NCBI GenBank assembly: GCA_022566975.1
Contig: JADFHV010000176.1
Coordinates: 1 to 5,209, forward strand
Direction: 5' to 3'
DNA length: 5,209 nt
Source of the DNA: Chloroflexota bacterium
Lineage (GTDB): Bacteria > Chloroflexota > Dehalococcoidia > SAR202 > UBA11138
Below the pieces are notes generated by a model that saw only the letters and a program-made list of their open reading frames with translations, was not told the DNA's origin and searched no databases. Shown here piece by piece: positions 1 through 5,192 of the stretch; position 1 is the first letter of the stretch, and each line of letters begins with the position of its first letter. A program made the position numbers and the translations under genes.

Positions 1-972
1 TCCGACCCCAATAAACGCGGGGCGTACGACCGCTTCGGGCACAGCGCAACATCGGGCAACGGCGGGGCACGTGGCTTCGAGGGCTTCGAGAACTTCGGCG
101 GCTTCGGGGACATCTTTGAGGCGTTCTTCGGCGGTGGACTCGGCGGCAGCTCCCGGACGACCACAGCTCAGCGGGGCGCCGACCTGCAGCACTCCGTGAC
201 CATCGAATTCGAGGAGGCGGTCTTCGGGAGCGAGGCCGAGCTCGAGATCCAGCGCACGGAGGTTTGCAGTCAGTGCAAGGGCTCCCGGAGCGAGCCGGGA
301 ACCTCCCCGAGCATGTGCACCAACTGCAGGGGCACAGGGCAGGTGCGTCGCGCGCACCAGAGCATATTCGGCCAGTTCGTGCAGGTGGCCACCTGCGGGA
401 CCTGCCGAGGTGATGGCAAACTCATCACCCATCCCTGCTCACGGTGCAGGGGCCGGGGACGGGAGCGACGGACACGAAAGTTGGCCGTCTCTATCCCAGC
501 GGGAGTAGAAAACGGGTCGCAGATGAGGCTCGCCGGAGAGGGCGAGGCCAGCGTCAACGGTGGTCCACCGGGCGATATGTTCGTCTCCATAAAGGTGAAG
601 GAGCACCCCGTTTTCCGCAGGCACAACTACGACATTCACTACACACGGGCCATCAATGTCGCGCAGGCCTCTCTTGGCGCCACGGTGAGCGTGCCTACGC
701 TGGAGGGGGATACGGACCTGGACATCCCTGCCGGTACCCAGTCGGGGAGGGTGTTTCGGCTCAAGGGTAAGGGCGTGGCCCACCTCCAGGCCAGGCAGCG
801 GGGAGACCAGCTGGTCACCGTCGTCGTCGATACCCCGAGCAGGCTAACGGCCGAGCAGCGCCGGCTGTTCAAAGAGCTCGCTGAAAGCCTCGGCGACCCG
901 CAGAGCGACGCTGAAGCTGATGGCAAGGGCTGGTTCGACAAGTTCAAGGACACCCTCGGTGGTTCCGAATAA
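1..972 (+). CDS. dnaJ: Chaperone protein DnaJ (Hsp40), 5'-truncated by the window edge
   Basis: Co-chaperone that delivers unfolded clients to DnaK and stimulates its ATPase, in the cytoplasm. The frame is open from base 1, so about 55 N-terminal residues, including the HPD of the J domain, lie outside. The first residues read SDPNKRGAYDRFG, the end of the J domain. A Gly/Phe-rich linker follows (about 50-165: GFEGFENFGGFGDIFEAFFGG). Then come four zinc-binding repeats: CSQCKGSR (265-288), CTNCRGTG (316-339), CGTCRGDG (394-417) and CSRCRGRG (436-459). After these is the C-terminal substrate-binding/dimerisation region with GDMFVSIKVKEHPVFRR, QASLGATVSVPTLEG and IPAGTQSGRVFRLKGKG. The first zinc repeat ends in Arg where Gly is usual; all eight cysteines are present. 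The tail (WFDKFKDTLGGSE) is compact and acidic/basic. About 323 residues are visible of a usual 370-380. The family is certain: this is type I DnaJ with the zinc finger, not CbpA. prmA follows on the same strand. Confidence 0.97.
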   Translation, partial: SDPNKRGAYDRFGHSATSGNGGARGFEGFENFGGFGDIFEAFFGGGLGGSSRTTTAQRGADLQHSVTIEFEEAVFGSEAELEIQRTEVCSQCKGSRSEPGTSPSMCTNCRGTGQVRRAHQSIFGQFVQVATCGTCRGDGKLITHPCSRCRGRGRERRTRKLAVSIPAGVENGSQMRLAGEGEASVNGGPPGDMFVSIKVKEHPVFRRHNYDIHYTRAINVAQASLGATVSVPTLEGDTDLDIPAGTQSGRVFRLKGKGVAHLQARQRGDQLVTVVVDTPSRLTAEQRRLFKELAESLGDPQSDAEADGKGWFDKFKDTLGGSE

Positions 973-1025
973 AGGCATATCTGTCGCCGGCCCGTCCGTG
1001 ACTTCCGGTAGGCACGGCCCAACCC

Positions 1026-1039
1026 AGCCTGCGCAGGCT
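1026..1039. repeat. Perfect 14-bp palindrome between dnaJ and prmA
   Basis: AGCCTGCGCAGGCT is its own reverse complement. As RNA it would form a 5-bp stem with a GCGC loop, ending 8 bases before the TTG start of prmA, exactly where a ribosome binding site would lie. It could be a protein-binding site or a small hairpin that dampens prmA translation. No T-run follows, so it is not an intrinsic terminator. The palindrome is seen directly; its role is inference. Confidence 0.5.
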
Positions 1040-1047
1040 AACATCCC

Positions 1048-1950
1048 TTGAAGTGGCTTGAGCTGAGCGTCGAGACCCCGCCGGAATTCGTCGAGCCCCT
1101 CTCCACGATCTTCTACCGCTACGGACACGGCGGTGTCGCGGTGGAGAGCGAGGGTGGCTATAACCCCGACGAGGGCGAGGCCCCCGCTCCGGACCGCCGC
1201 GTAACCGTCAAGACTTACCTCCCTCTTAACGACTCGACCCAGGAGCGCCGTAACCACATCGATGTGGGCGTCAGGCTGGTCGCTCACGTCTCAAACATCT
1301 CTCCTCTGCTGGAGCGAGAGGTAGACGAGAAGGACTGGGAAGAGGCGTGGAAGGAGCATTTTCACACCCTGCACGTGGGGAAGAACGTCGTCATCGCGCC
1401 CAGCTGGCGAGACTATTCCCCTGAGGAGACGGACGTTGTCGTCAATCTTGACCCCGGCATGGCCTTCGGAACGGGGCATCACCCCACGACGCGCATGTGC
1501 CTTGAGCTGTTGGAGGCGCTGCAAGAGCCGGGGATGGATGTTCTGGACGTGGGCTGCGGGTCTGGGATCCTGTCCATAGCGGCGGCAAAGCTGGGTGCCA
1601 GGAGCGTTCTCGGACTGGACGTAGACCAGGCCGCCGTCAATGTAGCCAAGCGAAACACAGAGCAGAACGGCGTGGCGCATGCCGTCCGGGTTACCCAGGG
1701 GAGCCTACCCCATCCGGACGTTCGGCCCCACAGCTATGACGTCGCCCTCGCCAACATCTCGGCCAGGGCGGTGTCCGAGATGTCGGCCGACCTGGTCCGA
1801 GCCGTCAGGAGCGGTGGCAGAATCATCGCATCCGGTATTCTCGTTGAGAACAGTCACGGCGTCGAACAGGCGTTGACCTCCGCCGGCGGGCGACTGGGCA
1901 GCGCTATCGTGGATGGCGACTGGGTAACGCTCGTAGCCTCGGTGCCCTGA
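1048..1950 (+). CDS. prmA: Ribosomal protein L11 methyltransferase PrmA
   Basis: Cytoplasmic class I SAM-dependent methyltransferase that trimethylates ribosomal protein L11. The 300 residues match the usual length (about 290-315). The N-terminal substrate-recognition domain starts MKWLELSVETPPEFVEPLS and includes GHGGVAVE (about 26-33). A linker with DWEEAWKEHF (96-105) follows. The catalytic domain has DPGMAFGTGHHPTT (135-148), the SAM motif I DVGCGSGILSIAA (167-179), the acidic LGLDVD strand (188-193) and LANIS (234-238), the N-containing motif IV. The TTG start is chosen because MKWLE-type beginnings are typical of PrmA and no ATG or GTG in this frame lies near the domain start. No strong Shine-Dalgarno sequence precedes it, only a weak AGG at 1035-1037 inside a palindrome. 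It lies 75 bases after dnaJ, a common pairing, and is probably co-transcribed with it. An intrinsic terminator follows 10 bases after the stop. Confidence 0.96.
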   Translation: MKWLELSVETPPEFVEPLSTIFYRYGHGGVAVESEGGYNPDEGEAPAPDRRVTVKTYLPLNDSTQERRNHIDVGVRLVAHVSNISPLLEREVDEKDWEEAWKEHFHTLHVGKNVVIAPSWRDYSPEETDVVVNLDPGMAFGTGHHPTTRMCLELLEALQEPGMDVLDVGCGSGILSIAAAKLGARSVLGLDVDQAAVNVAKRNTEQNGVAHAVRVTQGSLPHPDVRPHSYDVALANISARAVSEMSADLVRAVRSGGRIIASGILVENSHGVEQALTSAGGRLGSAIVDGDWVTLVASVP

Positions 1951-1960
1951 AACACAGGGC

Positions 1961-1981
1961 CTGGTGATGCACCGGCTTTTT
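1961..1981 (+). terminator. Intrinsic terminator after prmA
   Basis: CTGGTG (1961-1966) pairs with CACCGG (1970-1975), with one T-G wobble and an ATG loop. C1976 and then five T (1977-1981) follow at once. It lies 10 bases after the prmA stop, where a rho-independent terminator of a dnaJ-prmA transcript would be expected. A competing longer-range pairing exists: GGCCTG (1958-1963) with CAGGCC (1982-1987). It encloses the hairpin and overlaps its left arm. Confidence 0.75.
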
Positions 1982-2080
1982 CAGGCCGAGACGGCGGTAT
2001 CGCCACTGTGGCGGCTATCCTCAACGAGCCGGGCGAGCTGGGTGGTTAAGTTTCCCTGTCCAACCTACCGCCAGTTGGGG

Positions 2081-2109
2081 TTGACACGCTAGATTCGGGT
2101 TTGTAACCT
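2081..2109 (+). promoter_or_regulatory. Candidate sigma-70-type promoter for the VTT-domain gene
   Basis: A perfect -35 hexamer TTGACA (2081-2086) is followed after 17 bases by TAACCT (2104-2109), which keeps the first T, the A and the last T of the -10 consensus. It lies after the prmA terminator and before the next gene, as expected. Transcription would begin near 2116, giving a leader of about 130 bases. The -10 is weak, so this is a prediction from sequence only. Confidence 0.45.
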
Positions 2110-2116
2110 GCTGGTC

Positions 2117-2146
2117 GGCCTGACTCAAGAAGGCGGCCACTCAAGG
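2117..2146. repeat. Short direct repeat at the inferred transcription start
   Basis: GGCC-TG-ACTCAAG (2117-2129) and GGCC-ACTCAAG (2135-2145) repeat with a 16-base offset between the ACTCAAG units (2123-2129 and 2139-2145). They lie just downstream of the candidate -10 box, where an operator could act. The rest of the 1982-2246 spacer shows no gene that I can support. It holds a small GTCGA/TCGAC inverted pair (about 2163-2199) and the ribosome binding site near its end. Confidence 0.3.
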
Positions 2147-2229
2147 CCCAGAAAGTACGGGAGTCGATGGAGGGCATCCCGTTCTCGACGGCGGCATACA
2201 CTCCTCGCACCCCCCGATAAGCCGGTCCC

Positions 2230-2234
2230 GGGAG
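2230..2234 (+). promoter_or_regulatory. Ribosome binding site of the VTT-domain gene
   Basis: GGGAG lies 12 bases before the ATG at 2247, a rather long but usable spacing. It supports this start over the later internal Met at residue 61, which would cut off the first membrane segment. Confidence 0.45.
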
Positions 2235-2246
2235 CTTTGAGCACAC

Positions 2247-2897
2247 ATGCTCAGTCGACTGCCCAGAGCCAGCAGATCCTGGCAACTTGGCGCTGTGTTT
2301 ATCGCGGCCTTCGGGGTTGCGGCGCTGGCAGTCGCGGTAGTCGCCCCGGCATACCAGTCGCTGGTCTGGTTCGCCTTCTACACCGCTATCTCTAACTTCT
2401 TCATTCCGTGGCTGCCACACGAGCCCATGGTCCTGCTCTATGGGGACCTTTACGCTCCCTGGCTTATCGCGCTGGTAGGAGGGGCTGCGACCTGTTGGAT
2501 GGAGTTCTTCAACTACTCGCTTCTGAGAGTCTTGCTGAACGTGCGACCGATCAGAGAGCTGACACAGAAAAGGCCGTACCAGATAGGGGAACGCTGGTTC
2601 AATAAGCGGCCATTCCCCGTCCTCCTTCTCGCGGGCTTCTCCCCCATACCGTACGCGCCCTTCCGAGTCTTCTCCGTAAACAGCGACTATCCCAGAGGGC
2701 GGTACCTTCTCGCCGTTTTCGTCGGCCGTACCCCACGCTACTACCTTCTGGCCCTGACAGGCGAGGCGATCAGCCTTCCGCCGTGGGCATATGGAATCGT
2801 CTTTTCACTCCTGGTAGCGATCGCGGTCGGGCGGAGGATTATGGGCTCGTGGAAGAAGGGGCTGGACAGCCCTGAGGCCGTCCAGGGACCGACGTAG
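2247..2897 (+). CDS. VTT (DedA/SNARE-associated-like) domain integral membrane protein
   Basis: Inner-membrane protein of 216 residues with a short basic N-terminus (MLSRLPRASR) and hydrophobic segments near 14-34, 38-56, 62-84, 122-138, 152-171 and 179-196. Its central part has the pattern of the VTT family: HEPMVLLYG (58-66) with an acidic residue in a re-entrant region, a Gly/Ala-rich helix, FSPIPYAPFRVFSV (131-144), and RYLLAVFVGRTPRYYLLALTG (152-172) with the conserved GR..RY. Some DedA-family members are implicated in lipid flipping and envelope homeostasis; the substrate of this one cannot be told. It has its own candidate promoter and leader, being cut off from prmA by a terminator. 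It converges on gpsA with 41 bases between the stops. Subfamily (YqaA-like or DedA-like) is uncertain. Confidence 0.8.
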   Translation: MLSRLPRASRSWQLGAVFIAAFGVAALAVAVVAPAYQSLVWFAFYTAISNFFIPWLPHEPMVLLYGDLYAPWLIALVGGAATCWMEFFNYSLLRVLLNVRPIRELTQKRPYQIGERWFNKRPFPVLLLAGFSPIPYAPFRVFSVNSDYPRGRYLLAVFVGRTPRYYLLALTGEAISLPPWAYGIVFSLLVAIAVGRRIMGSWKKGLDSPEAVQGPT

Positions 2898-2904
2898 GCA
2901 TCCG

Positions 2905-2935
2905 GGCGCCTCGCCGGTCGTGAAGCGCGAGGCCC
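2905..2935. terminator. Hairpin in the convergent spacer, possible bidirectional terminator
   Basis: GCCTCGC (2908-2914) pairs perfectly with GCGAGGC (2927-2933), extendable by two G-C pairs past a one-base bulge, with a 12-base loop. It sits between the converging stops of the VTT gene (2897) and gpsA (2939), so it could end transcription from both sides. No T-run follows on either strand, so it is not a classical intrinsic terminator. Confidence 0.4.
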
Positions 2936-2938
2936 ATC

Positions 2939-3937
2939 TCACTCGGTGGTGGGGGCCCGTTCCAGCAGCTCGGAGATAGCCCGCTCCAGGTCCACGCCGT
3001 TGAAGAGGACGTTGTATGTGGCGCGAGTGATGGGCATGTCCACATCCAGCCGATCGGCCAACAGGACGGCGGCTGCAGTGGTGTCGACACCCTCGGCCAC
3101 GTTGGCCATGGCCGCGCGGGTCTCCTCCAGTGTCTTGCCCTTCGCCAGCTGCTCCCCAACATGATGGTTCCGGCTGAGGGTGCTGGAGCAGGTCGCGACC
3201 AGGTCGCCCATGCCGGCCAGTCCCGCGAACGTCAGCGGGTTCGCCCCGCCGGCGACGCCCAGCCGCGTGATCTCCGCGAGGCCGCGCGTCATGAAAGCCG
3301 CCTTGGCATTATCGCCGAATCCAAGGCCGTCGCATATGCCCGCGCCAAGGCCTATGATGTTCTTCAAGGCGCCGCCGAACTCCACACCCACGATATCCTC
3401 GTTGGTATAGACGCGAAACAGGTGCGAGGTGATGAGCGACTGCGCCTTGACTGCCACCTCGAGGCTCTCGGAGGCAACCACGGTTGACGAGGGCTTGTCT
3501 TGGATGATCTCCATGGCCAGATTCGGTCCTGACAGCGCGCATATTCCCTGGTGCGCCCTGGGATCGAGCTCCTCGGCCAGTATCTGACTCATCCGCATCC
3601 CGGAGACGGACTCCAGCCCCTTGGTCGCGCTGACCACGACGGCGGTGCCCGCCAACGCGTCGCCCATCAGCCGCAGGTTATCCCTCAGCGACCTGGAGGG
3701 GACGGCAATTATCACGAGGTCAGCCTCGCTGAAGGCGTCGGCCTTGTCGGAGGTAACGCTCAGGCCTGGGGGAAACTGTACGCCGGGTACGAACCTGGAG
3801 CTCTGACCCTGGGCGCGTAAATCCGCCGCCTCGTCTTCCGTCCGCGCCCACAGGCGCACGTCCAGGCCCCGTCGGGCAAGAATTATGGCTAGGGTCGTCC
3901 CCCAGCTGGTAGTCCCGACTATACCGACCTGGGCCAT
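2939..3937 (-). CDS. gpsA: Glycerol-3-phosphate dehydrogenase [NAD(P)+]
   Basis: Cytoplasmic enzyme that reduces dihydroxyacetone phosphate to sn-glycerol 3-phosphate, the backbone for phospholipids. The 332 residues are a normal length. The N-terminal Rossmann domain opens VGIVGTTSWGTTLA (4-17) and continues with LVIIAVPSRSL (75-84) and SATKGLE (103-109). SGPNLAMEI (136-144) follows. The C-terminal catalytic domain has EFGGALKNIIGLGAG (186-200), with the catalytic Lys192, then GFGDNAKAAFMTRG (206-219), TFAGLAGMGDLVATC (236-250) and LSRNHHVG (254-261). The nucleotide loop is GTTSWG where most relatives have GAGSWG. The ATG start is supported by GGAAGGG six bases upstream and by the immediate Rossmann strand. 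The start overlaps the end of plsY by 19 bases, so the two are co-transcribed and probably translationally coupled. The product is the substrate acylated by PlsY. Confidence 0.97.
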   Translation of the reverse strand: MAQVGIVGTTSWGTTLAIILARRGLDVRLWARTEDEAADLRAQGQSSRFVPGVQFPPGLSVTSDKADAFSEADLVIIAVPSRSLRDNLRLMGDALAGTAVVVSATKGLESVSGMRMSQILAEELDPRAHQGICALSGPNLAMEIIQDKPSSTVVASESLEVAVKAQSLITSHLFRVYTNEDIVGVEFGGALKNIIGLGAGICDGLGFGDNAKAAFMTRGLAEITRLGVAGGANPLTFAGLAGMGDLVATCSSTLSRNHHVGEQLAKGKTLEETRAAMANVAEGVDTTAAAVLLADRLDVDMPITRATYNVLFNGVDLERAISELLERAPTTE

Positions 3938-4581
3938 CCAACGCCCTTCCGCCCTTCGACCTCGGGCGAAATACCCTTCACGGGCTGCCCGAGCTTTCGC
4001 TCCTGGCCGGAGAGCAGTCTCCTCATGTTCTCCCAGTGCCGAGCCAATATCAGCGGACTGCCTATCGCGCCAAACCAGATGTAGACGAGGGGGACGTGGC
4101 CGGTTACGGCGATGACGGTCAAGCTGACGGCGCCTGCGGTCGCTCCCAGGACCGACCCCAGTGAAACGTAGCGGCTGAGCACGATGGTCGAGGCACCCCC
4201 AACGGTCGCCACAAGGCCCGCAAGGGGCGACAGAATGAGAAGGCCTGCCCAGCCCGACGCGGTCCCCTTCCCGCCCCTGAAACCTATGAACACCGGCCAG
4301 TTATGACCTACGAGGGCCGCCAGAGCGGCCGCCACCTCGACTCCATGCTCGTCGGACACGGCCCTGGCGAGGACCACAGCCGACACGGCTTTTGCCATGT
4401 CCAGGAGAAGAACGACGACGGCCGCCGGCCGGCCGACGGTGCGCAGCACGTTGGTCATCCCAGTGCTTCCGCTGCCGAAGTCCCGCACGTCGACACGCCT
4501 CACCAGCCAGCCGGCTATGACCCCAAAGGGGATAGACCCCAGCAGGTAGCCGGCTGAGACGAGGATCAGGTAGTCGGTCAC
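3919..4581 (-). CDS. plsY: Acyl-phosphate:glycerol-3-phosphate acyltransferase PlsY
   Basis: Integral membrane enzyme that transfers a fatty acid from acyl-phosphate to sn-glycerol 3-phosphate, giving lysophosphatidic acid. The 220 residues are close to the family's 200-220. The three cytoplasmic motifs are present: GSGSTGMTNVLRTVG (36-50), GHNWPVFIGFRGGKGTAS (92-109) and SRYVSLGSVLGA (136-147). There is also a C-terminal HWENMRRLLSGQERKLG (182-198). Membrane helices lie near 3-24, 52-73, 82-100, 111-134, 140-162 and 164-180. Motif 1 has Ser39 where Asn is usual (GSGN). The GTG start shares GTGA with the der stop and is preceded by an AGGGGAG sequence; the MTDYLILVSAGYLLGSIPFG opening fits the family. 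A basic tail of about 20 residues after the last motif overlaps the gpsA start. Confidence 0.96.
   Translation of the reverse strand: MTDYLILVSAGYLLGSIPFGVIAGWLVRRVDVRDFGSGSTGMTNVLRTVGRPAAVVVLLLDMAKAVSAVVLARAVSDEHGVEVAAALAALVGHNWPVFIGFRGGKGTASGWAGLLILSPLAGLVATVGGASTIVLSRYVSLGSVLGATAGAVSLTVIAVTGHVPLVYIWFGAIGSPLILARHWENMRRLLSGQERKLGQPVKGISPEVEGRKGVGWPRSV
3944..3950 (-). promoter_or_regulatory. Ribosome binding site of gpsA, inside plsY
   Basis: On the minus strand GGAAGGG lies six bases before the gpsA ATG, within the last codons of plsY. It fixes the start of gpsA at 3937 and shows that the overlap of the two genes is real. Confidence 0.6.
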
Positions 4582-4889
4582 TTCTCTCCCCTGCCCTTGA
4601 AGCGCATCCTGAGAGGGCTGCCCCTGAACTCATAGGCGGCCCTCAGCATATTCTCCAGGTAGCGGCGGTACGAAAAGTGTACCATCTCGGACCGGTTCAC
4701 GTGGAAGGTGAAGCTGGGCGGCGCGGTCTGGTCCTGCGCTACGCCGTATATCTTAAGCGCCCGACGCCCTGCGGTGGCCGGGGGATGCTTGGCGACCGCG
4801 TTCAGTATGGTCCGGCGCAGCTCGTAGCGGGGCACCTGCTTGTCCCACTGGCCGTAAACGGCGTGTGCCTTGTCCATCAGGGCGCCGAG
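4578..4889 (-). pseudogene. der: GTPase Der (EngA), C-terminal KH-like domain only; 5' part missing
   Basis: Der is a ribosome-assembly GTPase with two G domains and a C-terminal KH-like domain, about 440-460 residues. Here only about 103 residues match: LGALMDKAHAVYGQW, then VPRYELRRTILNAVAKHPP, GRRALKIYGVAQDQTAPPSF, and MVHFSYRRYLENMLRAAYEF, ending GSPLRMRFKGRGEK. These are the hallmark segments of the KH-like domain. Upstream the frame stays open to a stop at 5037-5039 (a TTG at 5024 is the farthest start) but reads Ala/Ser/Arg/Pro-rich sequence, not Der. No Walker A, DxxG or NKxD motif is seen in any minus frame to the window end. An internal ATG at 4877 could start a 99-residue product. 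The stop overlaps the plsY GTG, so der was the first gene of this operon. Whether it is a true pseudogene, split by an insertion, or a chimeric assembly is open. Confidence 0.85.
4586..4592 (-). promoter_or_regulatory. Ribosome binding site of plsY, inside the end of der
   Basis: On the minus strand AGGGGAG ends four bases before the GTG start of plsY at 4581. It lies in the last codons of der and supports the GTG start and the GTGA overlap. Confidence 0.55.
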
Positions 4890-4898
4890 CCCCGAGCC

Positions 4899-5192
4899 CC
4901 CCGACCGGGCTTCTCCGCCACAGGCGGCGGAGAACGGCGCACGACGCTGGTCGGAAGAGGGAGGCGCGGACGTTGCCGTTACACGTGCCGTGCGGCTGCT
5001 CCATCCTTCAGTGGAGGCGGGCAACCCAGGGGGGCCTTACCAGTTCCCGCGAGCATGCCAAGGCCAGTCAGATAATCAGCTAGGGCAAGCCCGCCGATGG
5101 GCTAATCGAGCAGGAATCGCTTACAACGATGCACGAGTTCCCGTCAGATATTGGAGGCTGAAGTCAGGTAGACAGTTTTCGCCGCCCCGACC
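4899..5192. repeat. Direct repeat CCCCGACC, two copies 286 bases apart
   Basis: Copies lie at 4899-4906 and 5185-5192, enclosing 278 bases of unassigned sequence upstream of the der fragment. Eight bases would suit a target-site duplication, but the sequence is C-rich and could recur by chance. I see no matching terminal inverted repeats just inside the copies. Confidence 0.35.
4911..4934. repeat. Perfect 9-bp inverted repeat (hairpin) beside the der breakpoint
   Basis: TTCTCCGCC (4911-4919) and GGCGGAGAA (4926-4934) are exact reverse complements around the 6-base loop ACAGGC. The hairpin begins 4 bases inside the left CCCCGACC copy and about 20 bases from the end of Der similarity. No T-run follows on either strand. 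Confidence 0.6.

Noticed and set aside
988..1020. GGCCCGT / ACGGCCC pairing after dnaJ as a terminator
   Set aside because: The arms match only with a bulge and no T-run follows, so read-through into prmA is more likely.
844..1287. Minus-strand open frame of 147 codons over the dnaJ-prmA junction
   Set aside because: It is antisense to two certain genes and reads nothing recognisable; typical of shadow frames in GC-rich DNA.
2046..2420. Minus-strand open frame of 124 codons across the prmA-VTT spacer and the start of the VTT gene
   Set aside because: More than 170 bases are antisense to the well-supported VTT gene, its translation is unfamiliar and highly charged, and no ribosome binding site supports a start. 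A decayed remnant in 2046-2246 cannot be excluded but is not supported.
3161..3487. Plus-strand open frame opposite gpsA
   Set aside because: It lies entirely within gpsA, whose conserved motifs span the same bases; no independent coding signal.
4677..5075. Plus-strand open frame opposite the der fragment
   Set aside because: Its first part is antisense to the Der KH-like domain, and it has no recognisable product or convincing start.
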